Below are positions 8,670 through 17,282 of a stretch of 64,000 bases of DNA, one piece after another. Under the pieces are notes generated by a model. The model was not told where the DNA came from, made no database searches, and saw only the letters and a program-made list of their open reading frames with translations. Position numbers and translations under genes: made by a program. The DNA comes from an uncultured Bacteroidota bacterium (GTDB lineage Bacteria > Bacteroidota > Bacteroidia > Chitinophagales > Chitinophagaceae): the NCBI GenBank assembly GCA_903877645.1, contig CAIRES010000042.1, positions 1 through 64,000 of the forward strand, in the 5' to 3' direction. The stretch's first letter is position 1. Every line of letters begins with the position of its first letter.

Positions 8670-10235
8670 ATGGTCTCTGTAGGGAGGAAAAAATTGGACA
8701 TCCGTGAGTTTGGCCGGATCGTGCTGCAAGGCAAGCCTGTTTCTATTGATAGCAGATCATTAGCTGAGGTACAGCGCAGCTACAACTTTCTCAAAGTATT
8801 TTCAAAAGGCAAGCTCATTTATGGTATCAATACGGGCTTTGGCCCTATGGCACAATACCGCATTGATGATGCCGACCTGCACCAGTTGCAATACAACCTT
8901 GTACGCAGCCACAGCTCCGGCATGGGCAGATTATTATCCCCTGCCCAAACAAGGGCATTGATGCTTGCCCGGCTCAATACCATGCTGCTCGGCTACTCCG
9001 GCATTCACCCCGATACTGTTACGCTGCTCGCAGAACTCATCAATAATGAAGCATACCCCTGCGTCTACAGCCACGGCGGCGTAGGCGCCAGCGGCGACCT
9101 CGTGCAGCTTGCCCACCTCGCGCTCGGCATGATCGGCGAAGGCGAATTTCTTTTTAAAGGAAAGATAACCCCGGCCAAAAATGTATTCAAAAGCCTTGGC
9201 CTGCAACCGTTACAGATACACATTCGCGAAGGACTATCTATACTCAATGGCACATCTGCTATGACGGGTATAGGTGGCGTCAATGTCATCATGGCCAAAC
9301 GACTGGTGGTATGGAGTACCCTGCTGTCGCTCATGATCAATGAGCTTATGGAGGCCTACAACGACTCCTTCTCTGCCGAACTGAACAATGTAAAGCACCA
9401 CAATGGCCAGCAGCAGATCGCCACCTGGATGCGTGCCCTCGGTGGCAAAAGCAAGTTGCTGCGCAAGCGCCATGAGCACCTATACGATAAGAAGATCACC
9501 GAACATGTGATCGATGATAAGGTGCAGGAATATTACTCCCTGCGCTGCGTACCGCAGATACTTGGCCCTATCCTCGATACCGTATTACAAACCCAGCAGG
9601 TCATAGAGAACGAACTCAACTCTGTAAACGATAATCCCGTTGTAGACCATAAGAACAAAAATATTTTCCACGGCGGCAATTTTCATGGCGACTATGTTGC
9701 CCTCGAAATGGACAAACTGAAACTGGTGGTCACTAAGCTGTCCATGCTGGCAGAACGCCAGTTGAATTTTTTGCTCAATCCGCACCTCAACCAAAAACTC
9801 CCGGCATTCGCCAATGCCGGCAAGCTCGGCCTCAATTTCGGCATACAGGGTATGCAATACCCCGCTACCTCCACCGTTGCTGAGAACCAGGCGCTCAGCA
9901 CTTCACTCTATATCCACAGCATACCCAACAACAACGACAACCAGGATATTGTGAGCATGGGCTGCAATGCCGCTATGAGCTGTGCACAAGTGATAGAGAA
10001 CGCACACGAGGTACTGGCTGTAGAGCTGGTAGCGCTCACGCAGGCAATAGATATACTGAAGATCAGTAACAAGCTATCCCCCGCTGGCAAGTGGGTATAT
10101 ACACACGTCAGAACGCTGTTTCCGTTCTTTAAAGAAGACTTCAGTGCGTCTCATAAGTTGCAGGCTGTAAAAAACTGGCTCATGGAAACAGATGTAGCCG
10201 CTCAATTTCAAAAAGAACTAAACCCGCAAAAGTAA
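8670..10235 (+). CDS. Tyrosine ammonia-lyase (HAL/PAL/TAL family), flexirubin type
   Basis: A 521-residue aromatic amino acid lyase. The MIO cofactor triad Ala-Ser-Gly is residues 140-142 in GGVGASGDLVQLAH; Tyr51 in YGINTGFGPMAQYRI is the catalytic loop tyrosine; NDNPVVDHKNKNIFHGGNFHG and 'SIPNNNDNQDIVSMG' are the remaining active-site strings. NTGFGPMAQYRI, RSHSSG and YYSLRCVPQILGP recall Flavobacterium johnsoniae TAL rather than classical histidine ammonia-lyase (from memory, not aligned). It would deaminate tyrosine to p-coumarate, the aryl starter of flexirubin pigments. Its stop overlaps the ATG of fabG (TAATG), so the two are translationally coupled. A histidine-degrading role is less likely: no hut genes are near. 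Confidence 0.85.
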   Translation: MVSVGRKKLDIREFGRIVLQGKPVSIDSRSLAEVQRSYNFLKVFSKGKLIYGINTGFGPMAQYRIDDADLHQLQYNLVRSHSSGMGRLLSPAQTRALMLARLNTMLLGYSGIHPDTVTLLAELINNEAYPCVYSHGGVGASGDLVQLAHLALGMIGEGEFLFKGKITPAKNVFKSLGLQPLQIHIREGLSILNGTSAMTGIGGVNVIMAKRLVVWSTLLSLMINELMEAYNDSFSAELNNVKHHNGQQQIATWMRALGGKSKLLRKRHEHLYDKKITEHVIDDKVQEYYSLRCVPQILGPILDTVLQTQQVIENELNSVNDNPVVDHKNKNIFHGGNFHGDYVALEMDKLKLVVTKLSMLAERQLNFLLNPHLNQKLPAFANAGKLGLNFGIQGMQYPATSTVAENQALSTSLYIHSIPNNNDNQDIVSMGCNAAMSCAQVIENAHEVLAVELVALTQAIDILKISNKLSPAGKWVYTHVRTLFPFFKEDFSASHKLQAVKNWLMETDVAAQFQKELNPQK

Positions 10236-10969
10236 TGCAGCACAAATACGCCCTCGTCACCGGTGGATCAAGAGGCATAGGCCGCGCCATTTGCGTGAAG
10301 CTGGCCGAAGCAGGATATAATATACTGGTCAATTATAAAGGCAATACCGAAGCGGCACAGCAAACTCTGACCCTGATTAATGCTGCCGGTGTACAATCGG
10401 AAGCGCTTTGTTTCGACGTATCTGATAGAGAAGAAGTAAGAAGTGTACTCGGCGGATGGATGGAAGCAAACAAGGAAAAGAAAATAGAAGTACTCGTTAA
10501 CAACGCAGGTATCCGCAACGACGGCCTCATGGCCATGATGGCCGATGAGCAGTGGGATACTGTTATTGACACCAGCCTGCAAGGCTGGTACAATGTTACT
10601 AAGCAGGTGCTTACCCCTATGGCGCTCAATCGCTACGGGCGCATCATCAATATCGTATCCCTAAGTGGCCTCAAAGGTATGCCGGGCCAAACCAACTACT
10701 CCGCGGCAAAGGCAGGCATCATCGGCGCTACAAAGGCGCTGGCGCAGGAAATGGCCCGCCGCAACATCACTGTCAATGCCATCGCACCCGGTTTTATTAA
10801 AACCGACATGGTCGCTGATCTCGACGAAAAAGAGTATATCAATATGATCCCTGCCAAACGGTTCGGCGAAGCCGACGAAGTAGCAGATCTCGCAGCCTTC
10901 CTCGCTTCCTCAAAAGCCGCCTATATCACCGGGCAGGTCATCTCTATAAATGGCGGATTGTATTCTTAG
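10235..10969 (+). CDS. fabG: 3-oxoacyl-ACP reductase (FabG-like SDR)
   Basis: A classical short-chain dehydrogenase of 244 residues: NADPH-binding TGGSRGIGRA (8-17), NNAGIRND (about 90), catalytic Ser in IVSLSGLKG and Tyr/Lys in NYSAAKAG (about 153-158), and the FabG-like end GQVISINGGLYS. It is coupled to the ammonia-lyase through TAATG. The pair suggests reduction of the growing polyene chain of a flexirubin/aryl-polyene pigment, not general fatty-acid synthesis. The rest of such a cluster (ketosynthases, ACPs) is not here. It overlaps the convergent flippase gene by 4 bp. Confidence 0.9.
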   Translation: MQHKYALVTGGSRGIGRAICVKLAEAGYNILVNYKGNTEAAQQTLTLINAAGVQSEALCFDVSDREEVRSVLGGWMEANKEKKIEVLVNNAGIRNDGLMAMMADEQWDTVIDTSLQGWYNVTKQVLTPMALNRYGRIINIVSLSGLKGMPGQTNYSAAKAGIIGATKALAQEMARRNITVNAIAPGFIKTDMVADLDEKEYINMIPAKRFGEADEVADLAAFLASSKAAYITGQVISINGGLYS

Positions 10970-12483
10970 TACAGGCGTTTGTTCTTTTTGATCAGCCCCA
11001 CATATTCCACCAGGTCTGGCGAAGGCTTCAGCCAAAGTAACATGGCAATATAGACAATAGCTATAAGTGCGCAGCGTATGCCCGCATCTATGAATGTATG
11101 CACATATACATGCCGTTCCGGGTCAAACAAGTATGGAAAGAAATAACCCACTGCAAGTGCCGGCAGCGCAGCCACCAGCACCCGCCACGTCTTATCAGAG
11201 AATGGCTGCATCGCCATTTTCCTCCATACAAATAGATACTTGACTACATTGAAAATGATCAGCACAGACGCATTGCTCCATGCCGCCCCATACAGCCCAA
11301 AACGAGGTACCAAAATCTTGATGAGCACAAACTGCAACGTGATCAATACCACCGAAACATAAAAATTGAACTTATAGTAATTGGCTATCGACAGCACCTG
11401 GTCGTTCATCCCCGTCGCTATGTTCACCAGGTTGCCCAGCATCAGTATCAGGAATACGTTGATAATATCCGAATAATTTTTACCGTTGCCTATTACTGCC
11501 ACAGCGTTCTGCAGGTTGCAGCACAGGATCACTGCTATGCCCAGCGTAGGTATGAGCAAATTCACTGATGCCCGGCCGAACATACCTCTTGCTGATACCA
11601 TATCATCCTCCGCAAACGCCTTGGCCATAGCAGCAAAGCTCGCCGGCAGAAATGCTTTAGATGGGATCAGAAGAAAGGCAATAACAAAATTGGCTGCTGC
11701 ATATACCGCAGCCGATTGAAGGCCGCTATGATCATATATCGGCACTAATGCCGAGTCCATCAGCGGCATTAAGATCAATACCCCGCCCAGCAAAAGATGA
11801 TACCAGGCAAAATGGCCGATTTCCTTGTATTCACTTATAGAAAAATCCCGCAACCTGAACGAAAAGCCAAACCCCGGAGTTCTGAAACACAATACCAGGA
11901 AAATAACCATAGGAATACCGGAGATCAGTATCGTTCCGGTGATCAGGCTATGAAGATTGATACAACCAAATGCAAAAAGAAGTATCAGGATGATATTCGC
12001 CACCCGCAATATTATTTCCCGCACAAATGCAGATATAGCTACCTTCATTTGCGAGCCAAGGTATTGCTCCAGTATGGTCGTGAAAATAAAGAAGAAGATA
12101 AGAAGGGGCAGCCACGCAAAATATTCTGTCAAAAATATCCGATCCTCTTTCTGGAAATGGCTGAGTATTTGGTTACGGAAAATAAAATACAGCACCGTGA
12201 AAATTCCGGCAGCAACAACCGGGATAAGTAAAGTAAGGGAGATCAACAATTTCCTTTTCCTTATATCATTTGCTAATCTGTGGGTATATACGATCAGTGT
12301 GCTATTCAGCCCCAATAACAGCATCTGCGACAACATGACGGCATAAACGCTGATACTGCGCACGTAGCCATACCCCTGCTTGCTCATGTACTTTGTAGAC
12401 AGCCACATGACCAGCATACCTAATACCGCCCCAAATGCTACTATAATGAGATTTTTTGCTGATTGCCGGAATACAATTCCCAT
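10966..12483 (-). CDS. Wzx-like polysaccharide flippase (MOP superfamily)
   Basis: 505 residues with about 14 hydrophobic segments and no soluble domain, starting MGIVFRQSAKNLIIVAFGAVLGMLVMW. The 'STKYMSKQGYGYVRSI' stretch after TM1 and the repeated TM pairs are typical of lipopolysaccharide or O-unit flippases, which move undecaprenyl-linked oligosaccharides across the inner membrane. The diverging gmd-fcl genes supply GDP-fucose, which fits a surface-glycan role, but no polymerase or glycosyltransferase is adjacent. A perfect -7 box lies 5 bp upstream of the ATG. Confidence 0.85.
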   Translation of the reverse strand: MGIVFRQSAKNLIIVAFGAVLGMLVMWLSTKYMSKQGYGYVRSISVYAVMLSQMLLLGLNSTLIVYTHRLANDIRKRKLLISLTLLIPVVAAGIFTVLYFIFRNQILSHFQKEDRIFLTEYFAWLPLLIFFFIFTTILEQYLGSQMKVAISAFVREIILRVANIILILLFAFGCINLHSLITGTILISGIPMVIFLVLCFRTPGFGFSFRLRDFSISEYKEIGHFAWYHLLLGGVLILMPLMDSALVPIYDHSGLQSAAVYAAANFVIAFLLIPSKAFLPASFAAMAKAFAEDDMVSARGMFGRASVNLLIPTLGIAVILCCNLQNAVAVIGNGKNYSDIINVFLILMLGNLVNIATGMNDQVLSIANYYKFNFYVSVVLITLQFVLIKILVPRFGLYGAAWSNASVLIIFNVVKYLFVWRKMAMQPFSDKTWRVLVAALPALAVGYFFPYLFDPERHVYVHTFIDAGIRCALIAIVYIAMLLWLKPSPDLVEYVGLIKKNKRLY

Positions 12484-12488
12484 GACGA

Positions 12489-12496
12489 CAAAGATA
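12489..12496 (-). promoter_or_regulatory. -7 box (TATCTTTG) for the flippase gene
   Basis: Minus-strand TATCTTTG, a TAnnTTTG match, with only 5 bp to the ATG at 12483, so the leader is very short. Confidence 0.55.
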
Positions 12497-12568
12497 AATA
12501 TTAGAAATTAAGGTAACCATTAAAATATTCACAAACTCCCACCCCGCTCATAAACCGTAAGGAACAAT

Positions 12569-12576
12569 TATATTTG
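12569..12576 (+). promoter_or_regulatory. -7 box (TATATTTG) for gmd-fcl
   Basis: TATATTTG matches TAnnTTTG and lies 10 bp before the gmd ATG at 12587. Confidence 0.6.
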
Positions 12577-12586
12577 CAGCAAACAC

Positions 12587-13705
12587 ATGTTAATGAAAGT
12601 AGCCCTTATTACAGGCGTAACAGGTCAGGACGGCGCCTATCTTGCCGAACTGCTGCTCAATAAAGGATACGAAGTACATGGCATCAAACGCCGTACTTCG
12701 CTCATCAATACTGCCCGTATAGATCACCTCTATATGGACCCCCACGAGAAGAACGTCCGTTTTAAGTTGCATTATGGCGATCTGACCGACTCTACCAATA
12801 TCATCCGCATCATACAGGAAGTGCAACCTGATGAGATATACAACCTCGGGGCTATGAGCCATGTACAGGTGAGCTTTGAAGAACCCGAATATGTGGCCAA
12901 CACCGACGCCACAGGTACTTTGCGCATACTCGAGGCCATCAGGATACTGGGGCTGGAGAAAAAAACAAGGATATACCAGGCCTCCACTTCCGAGCTGTAC
13001 GGCAAGGTGCAGGCTGTACCGCAAAGCGAAACAACGCCCTTTTATCCCCGGTCTCCATACGGCGTAGCCAAGCTCTACGCGTACTGGATCACTGTCAATT
13101 ACAGGGAAGCCTATGGAATGTATGCCTGCAATGGCATACTCTTCAATCATGAAAGCCCGCTCAGGGGCGAGACCTTTGTGACCCGCAAGATCACGCGTGG
13201 CATAGCACAGATCGTATTGGGCATGGAACACAAACTGTGGCTCGGCAACCTGGATGCCAAACGCGATTGGGGCCATGCAAAAGACTACGTAGAAGCCATG
13301 TGGCTGATGCTGCAACAGCCCGAAGCCGAAGATTTTGTGATCGCCACAGGCATTACCACTTCCGTACGCGATTTTGTAAAGCTGGCTTTTGCCCATGCAG
13401 GTGTCGAGGTGACTTTTAAAGGTACAGGCGAGAAGGAAACAGGTATCGTGGAAAAGGTGCATGCTTCTGGTTGCCGGCTTAAGCAAGGAGATGTAGTAGT
13501 GGAGGTAGATAAAAAATATTTCCGGCCTACTGAGGTTGACCTCCTCCTTGGCGACCCATCCAAGGCAAAACAAAAACTGGGCTGGGCTGCAAAATACACA
13601 CTCGATGAGCTCGCCAAAGAAATGGTTGCGGCAGACATCGAATATTTCAGCAAACAACTGCTGCTCAAAGAATCAGGATACAAGACGGCTAATCAATACG
13701 AATAA
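12587..13705 (+). CDS. gmd: GDP-mannose 4,6-dehydratase
   Basis: First step of GDP-L-fucose synthesis: GDP-D-mannose to GDP-4-keto-6-deoxymannose. An extended SDR with the nucleotide-binding [14 protein letters not shown] (about 10-23), '[11 protein letters not shown]', catalytic [11 protein letters not shown] (Thr-Ser-Glu) and [13 protein letters not shown] (Tyr/Lys), and the Gmd-specific [20 protein letters not shown]. The length (372) is normal. Two starts are possible (12587, 12593). The stop overlaps the fcl ATG (TAATG), so the two enzymes are coupled. Confidence 0.96.
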   Translation: MLMKVALITGVTGQDGAYLAELLLNKGYEVHGIKRRTSLINTARIDHLYMDPHEKNVRFKLHYGDLTDSTNIIRIIQEVQPDEIYNLGAMSHVQVSFEEPEYVANTDATGTLRILEAIRILGLEKKTRIYQASTSELYGKVQAVPQSETTPFYPRSPYGVAKLYAYWITVNYREAYGMYACNGILFNHESPLRGETFVTRKITRGIAQIVLGMEHKLWLGNLDAKRDWGHAKDYVEAMWLMLQQPEAEDFVIATGITTSVRDFVKLAFAHAGVEVTFKGTGEKETGIVEKVHASGCRLKQGDVVVEVDKKYFRPTEVDLLLGDPSKAKQKLGWAAKYTLDELAKEMVAADIEYFSKQLLLKESGYKTANQYE

Positions 13706-14643
13706 TGGACACATCAGCTAAGATATATGTGGCAGGCCATAGAGGTATGGTAGGCTCGGCAATTGTACGCAGCCTGCAGGCTGGGGGCTATAACAATATT
13801 GTGGTAAGAACATCTGCCGAGCTGGATCTGAAGAACCAGGCGCAGGTCAATGATTTTTTCAGTACCGAAAAGCCCGATCACGTATTCCTTGCTGCTGCGA
13901 AAGTAGGCGGCATCCTGGCCAACAATACTTACCGGGCCGACTTCCTGTACGACAACATGATGATCGAAGCCAACATCATCAATGCCGCATATGTGCACGA
14001 GGTAAAAAAATTATTGTTCCTCGGCAGCTCATGTATCTATCCGCGCCTGGCGCAGCAGCCATTAAAAGAAGAATACCTGCTCACCGGCCTGCTCGAAGAG
14101 ACCAATGAACCCTACGCGATCGCTAAAATTGCCGGCATCAAATTGTGCGAGGCCTACCGCGACCAGTACGGCTGCAATTTCATCTCGGCCATGCCTACCA
14201 ATCTCTATGGCCAGGGCGACAATTATCATTTACAGCATTCTCACGTCATCCCCGCACTGCTCCGCAAGTTCCATGATGCCAAACAAAACAAACAGCCTTT
14301 TACAGAGATATGGGGCTCAGGCACGCCCTTACGCGAATTCATGTTTGTTGATGACCTCGCCAGCGCTTGTTTGTTCCTGATGAATGAATACGATGGCAAA
14401 TTATTTGTGAACATTGGCACAGGAGAAGAGATCACGATCAAAGACCTCGCTTACCTCGTAAAAGATGTAGTGGGTTTTGAAGGTGATATAGTATTTGACA
14501 GCTCGAAACCTGATGGCACCCCCCGCAAGCTCATGGACAGCAGTAGACTACACAGCATGGGCTGGAAACACAAAACCTCCCTGCGCGATGGCCTTGCAGC
14601 AGCATACGGTTTTTTTCAGCACGAACTGATCCGCGAAAAATAA
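13705..14643 (+). CDS. fcl: GDP-L-fucose synthase
   Basis: Epimerase/reductase making GDP-L-fucose from the Gmd product. Motifs: [13 protein letters not shown] (NADP binding, 11-23), [20 protein letters not shown] (catalytic Ser and Cys), then [11 protein letters not shown] with Tyr and Lys, and [13 protein letters not shown]. 312 residues, full length. It ends 1 bp from the convergent ruvB stop. The product probably feeds a fucose-containing surface glycan. Confidence 0.96.
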   Translation: MDTSAKIYVAGHRGMVGSAIVRSLQAGGYNNIVVRTSAELDLKNQAQVNDFFSTEKPDHVFLAAAKVGGILANNTYRADFLYDNMMIEANIINAAYVHEVKKLLFLGSSCIYPRLAQQPLKEEYLLTGLLEETNEPYAIAKIAGIKLCEAYRDQYGCNFISAMPTNLYGQGDNYHLQHSHVIPALLRKFHDAKQNKQPFTEIWGSGTPLREFMFVDDLASACLFLMNEYDGKLFVNIGTGEEITIKDLAYLVKDVVGFEGDIVFDSSKPDGTPRKLMDSSRLHSMGWKHKTSLRDGLAAAYGFFQHELIREK

Positions 14644-14644
14644 A

Positions 14645-15673
14645 TCAGAACAAACTATTATCCGCCGCCGCCCTTGATCTGCCCAGGTGCTTATAGGCCT
14701 TGTCCGTGGCTTCCCTGCCGCGCGGTGTGCGTAGTATATAACCCTCCTGTATCAGGAAGGGCTCATACACCTCTTCTATAGTGCCGGCTTCCTCACTTAC
14801 TGCTGTGGCTATATTGTTGATACCCACCGGGCCGCCTTTGAATTTATCGATTAACGTGGTTAGTATTCGGTTGTCCATATCGTCCAGCCCGCTTTCATCC
14901 ACATTCAGTGCTTTTAGTCCATGCTCCACAATGCCCAGGTCTATCACACCATTGCCCAGCACCTGTGCAAAGTCGCGCATACGGCGCAGCAGTCCGTTGG
15001 CTATACGTGGCGTGCCCCGGCTGCGGCGGGCTATCTCCATAGCGGCGTCCGATGTGGTCTTTACTTGCAGCACTCCTGCAGCGCGTATCAATATCCGTTG
15101 CAGCACATCAGCAGTATAATAGTCCAGGCGCGATTTGATCCCGAACCTGCTCAGCAAAGGTGCTGTCAGCAATCCACTGCGGGTAGTTGCGCCCACCAGT
15201 GTAAAGGGATTCAGTGTTAACTGCACAGATCGGGCAGATGGCCCGCTGTCAATCATGATGTCTATCTTGAAATCCTCCATTGCCGCATAGAGGTATTCTT
15301 CTACTACAGTGCTCAGGCGGTGTATCTCGTCTATAAACAGTACATCGCGTGGCTCCAGGCTGGTGAGCAGGCCGGCCAGGTCGCCGGGCTTTTCTATTAC
15401 CGGGCCACTGGTCTCTTTAATGCTCACGCCCAGTTCATTCGCAACAATGCGCGATAACGTCGTCTTACCCAGTCCGGGAGGGCCATGAAACAGGATATGG
15501 TCTAATGCCTCGCCTCGCATATTCGCCGCCTTGATGAATATGCGCAGGTTCTCGATCAGCTTCGGCTGTCCCGAGAAATCCTCAATGGTCTGCGGCCGTA
15601 TGGTATTCTCATACTCCCGCTCCTGTGCGCTCAACTGCTCCGCTGGCCTTACATGTGATCCTGACATCGCCAT
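14645..15673 (-). CDS. ruvB: RuvB, Holliday-junction branch-migration helicase
   Basis: AAA+ hexameric motor. Walker A is GPPGLGKTT, Walker B is LFIDEIHRL, then a sensor/arginine-finger region '[18 protein letters not shown]' and a C-terminal winged helix with '[23 protein letters not shown]'. The open frame begins at TTG 15685, but the ATG at 15673 ([10 protein letters not shown]) follows a -7-like box (TTCTTTTG, 15683-15690) and fits the family length. The retron reverse transcriptase ends 80 bp upstream on the same strand with no clear terminator between, so read-through into ruvB is possible. Confidence 0.95.
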   Translation of the reverse strand: MAMSGSHVRPAEQLSAQEREYENTIRPQTIEDFSGQPKLIENLRIFIKAANMRGEALDHILFHGPPGLGKTTLSRIVANELGVSIKETSGPVIEKPGDLAGLLTSLEPRDVLFIDEIHRLSTVVEEYLYAAMEDFKIDIMIDSGPSARSVQLTLNPFTLVGATTRSGLLTAPLLSRFGIKSRLDYYTADVLQRILIRAAGVLQVKTTSDAAMEIARRSRGTPRIANGLLRRMRDFAQVLGNGVIDLGIVEHGLKALNVDESGLDDMDNRILTTLIDKFKGGPVGINNIATAVSEEAGTIEEVYEPFLIQEGYILRTPRGREATDKAYKHLGRSRAAADNSLF

Positions 15674-15682
15674 AAAGTTAGG

Positions 15683-15690
15683 CAAAAGAA
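15683..15690 (-). promoter_or_regulatory. -7-like box (TTCTTTTG) for ruvB
   Basis: Minus-strand TTCTTTTG differs from TAnnTTTG at one position and lies 9 bp upstream of the chosen ruvB ATG. Confidence 0.35.
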
Positions 15691-15753
15691 AAGGTAGTTT
15701 GAACAGAAGCTATATTATTGATCAATATGTCTTTTCTACTTTTTCTAAGGATA

Positions 15754-16785
15754 TTAATTTAATAACCCCTTAATGAACTTTCTGTAATCAATCATATCTT
15801 TATCAAGAGGATTAATTTGCAAAGCAAAATTTATTTTCCCAATCAAATGATATACATAGTTAGCCTGAGAGCTATTGATTTTTTGAAGGTGATTAGCTAG
15901 TCCAAATTTTTTAATGAAATAAACTTCTTGTCTAATCTTATCTCTATAATTCTTCGGTATTTGTATTTTATCATTGACCACAATGCCAGTAACAATCTGT
16001 CTGACATTTTTGCCCATTACCTTAATTTTCTCTTCATTTAGAAATAGAGAATATGCCAATAATTCTTTTCTTACAAAAGCGATTACAACTATCGGATCAA
16101 TCTTCCCCGATAAAGTAATATCATCAGCGTATCTTGTGTACCTAACATTTTCAACATTACAATAGTTGGATAACGTTAAATAAAAATTCCTCATATAAAT
16201 GTTCGATAGATAAGGGCTAGTTGGAGCACCTTGCGGCAAATGATCATTACAACAGCAGAGTTTACCTAATAAATTTGAAATATTTGAAGAGTAACCCAAC
16301 TCAAGAAAAATCTTCTCAATTGACCCTCTTTTGATTGAAGGAAAAAAGTCTTTTATGTCTAGCGTAATGACGATTTCTTTGTCTTTGTGGTACTTTACAT
16401 TATCAAGTAGATTCCTTTTTTTTACATATGCTTTTGCGTATTTGCTAACCGGAATAGTATACAAGATGTTTTCTAGAATCCAGCACTGAATTTCCTTTAA
16501 ACTAGGCAAAGGTTCTTTCAAAGGTCTTCGCTTACCATTTTTTTTTAGAATTGTAAAATTGCGATAAAAATAATCCGTGTATAATGCGGCTTTTTTAATA
16601 AAATTCTTTTTGTAACCTACTAGAGCAGAAAGATTTGCTGTATTGAAAATTACGGGAAGCCCTTTATTAATTAGAGGTTCAGCATAAACTAAACATTTAT
16701 GAATGTTGTCTTCTGAAAAGCCAGATTGAATAGCTTTTTTTCGGAAGTTCTGCTCAAAATATTCAAATGTCATGTCTAAAATCAT
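15754..16785 (-). CDS. Retron-type reverse transcriptase
   Basis: A 343-residue RNA-directed DNA polymerase without maturase or endonuclease domain, the usual size for a retron RT. Catalytic Asp in TLDIKDFFPS (142-150), LPQGAPTSP (183-191) and YADD (219-222) are the polymerase motifs. Two retron hallmarks are visible: a variant of NAxxH (Asn129-Val-Lys-Tyr-His133) and VTG (265-267), which known retron RTs use to select and copy their own msr-msd RNA. The first Met (16785) directly follows a structured RNA region; Met5 (16773) is an alternative. AT-rich unlike its neighbours, hence probably acquired. With the two upstream genes it forms a tripartite defence-type retron. Confidence 0.92.
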   Translation of the reverse strand: MILDMTFEYFEQNFRKKAIQSGFSEDNIHKCLVYAEPLINKGLPVIFNTANLSALVGYKKNFIKKAALYTDYFYRNFTILKKNGKRRPLKEPLPSLKEIQCWILENILYTIPVSKYAKAYVKKRNLLDNVKYHKDKEIVITLDIKDFFPSIKRGSIEKIFLELGYSSNISNLLGKLCCCNDHLPQGAPTSPYLSNIYMRNFYLTLSNYCNVENVRYTRYADDITLSGKIDPIVVIAFVRKELLAYSLFLNEEKIKVMGKNVRQIVTGIVVNDKIQIPKNYRDKIRQEVYFIKKFGLANHLQKINSSQANYVYHLIGKINFALQINPLDKDMIDYRKFIKGLLN

Positions 16786-16967
16786 TAATGGGCCTAAGAT
16801 ACTATCTTAGACCCACTTCGAACAAAGCTTTAAACATGGAGCAAAATGTCGGAGGGACCCTTTAGGGAGGAGACTTTTGATTCATGTTTAAAGCACAAGC
16901 TTGAAAGGCTATTCAACTACAGGAAAGGTGAATCACCGTCCCGGCATTGTTACACAATGCAATTTCT
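16786..16967 (-). ncRNA. Candidate retron msr-msd RNA
   Basis: The 182-bp gap between the winged-helix-like gene and the RT has strong secondary structure. In minus-strand order: hairpin GCATTGT/ACAATGC (16944-16960), GGTG/CACC (16927-16937), a 'TAGC' that could hold the branching G (about 16910), a long stem with perfect 11-bp arms CTTTAAACATG/CATGTTTAAAG (16883-16893 and 16828-16838) enclosing an inner stem and a CCC-TAAA-GGG tip, then a GGGTCTAAGAT/ATCTTAGGCCC hairpin (16790-16814) just before the RT start. The long stem is the natural msd. I could not find an unambiguous a1/a2 pair, so the exact ends and priming base are unresolved. Confidence 0.75.
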
Positions 16968-17282
16968 TTAGAATGTCAATTCATCCTGGCTAGGTAAAAA
17001 TATGTCGTTTTTATCAATTTTGCTAACTTTATTTTTCAAATCCGGTTTAATCCATTCTTCTTTATTTGTTTTTTTATACTCTTTTTTTTCTAATTCAATT
17101 TTTGTAATTCCCTTTTGAGTAACTATTAATCTGTTATTTTCAAACTCAAGAAAGCCTTCCGCCAAAGCATATGTAGTAAGATTGCCAATCATTTCAAAGT
17201 CAGCACCTTCATTGATGACTTTTCTTACGTCACCATTTTTTTGCACTATATCAAGCAAAAGAAATAGAAATTTATTTTTCAT
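16968..17282 (-). CDS. Retron accessory protein, probable winged helix
   Basis: A 104-residue basic protein. Residues 1-62 (FLFLLLDIVQKNGDVRKVIN, MIGNLTTYALAEGF, FENNRLIVTQKGITKIE) have the helix-helix-helix plus beta-wing layout of a winged helix, with 'LIVTQKG' as the wing. The C-terminal tail is lysine-rich. The ATG overlaps the stop of the upstream gene (ATGA). Known retrons of the phosphoribosyltransferase class carry a small wHTH partner like this, which I recall as type III. It probably bridges effector and RT-msDNA complex (inference). Confidence 0.7.
   Translation of the reverse strand: MKNKFLFLLLDIVQKNGDVRKVINEGADFEMIGNLTTYALAEGFLEFENNRLIVTQKGITKIELEKKEYKKTNKEEWIKPDLKNKVSKIDKNDIFLPSQDELTF

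Noticed and set aside
12590-13657. 355-residue open frame on the minus strand opposite gmd
   Set aside because: The plus strand encodes a full GDP-mannose dehydratase with all motifs; this frame is its antisense shadow.
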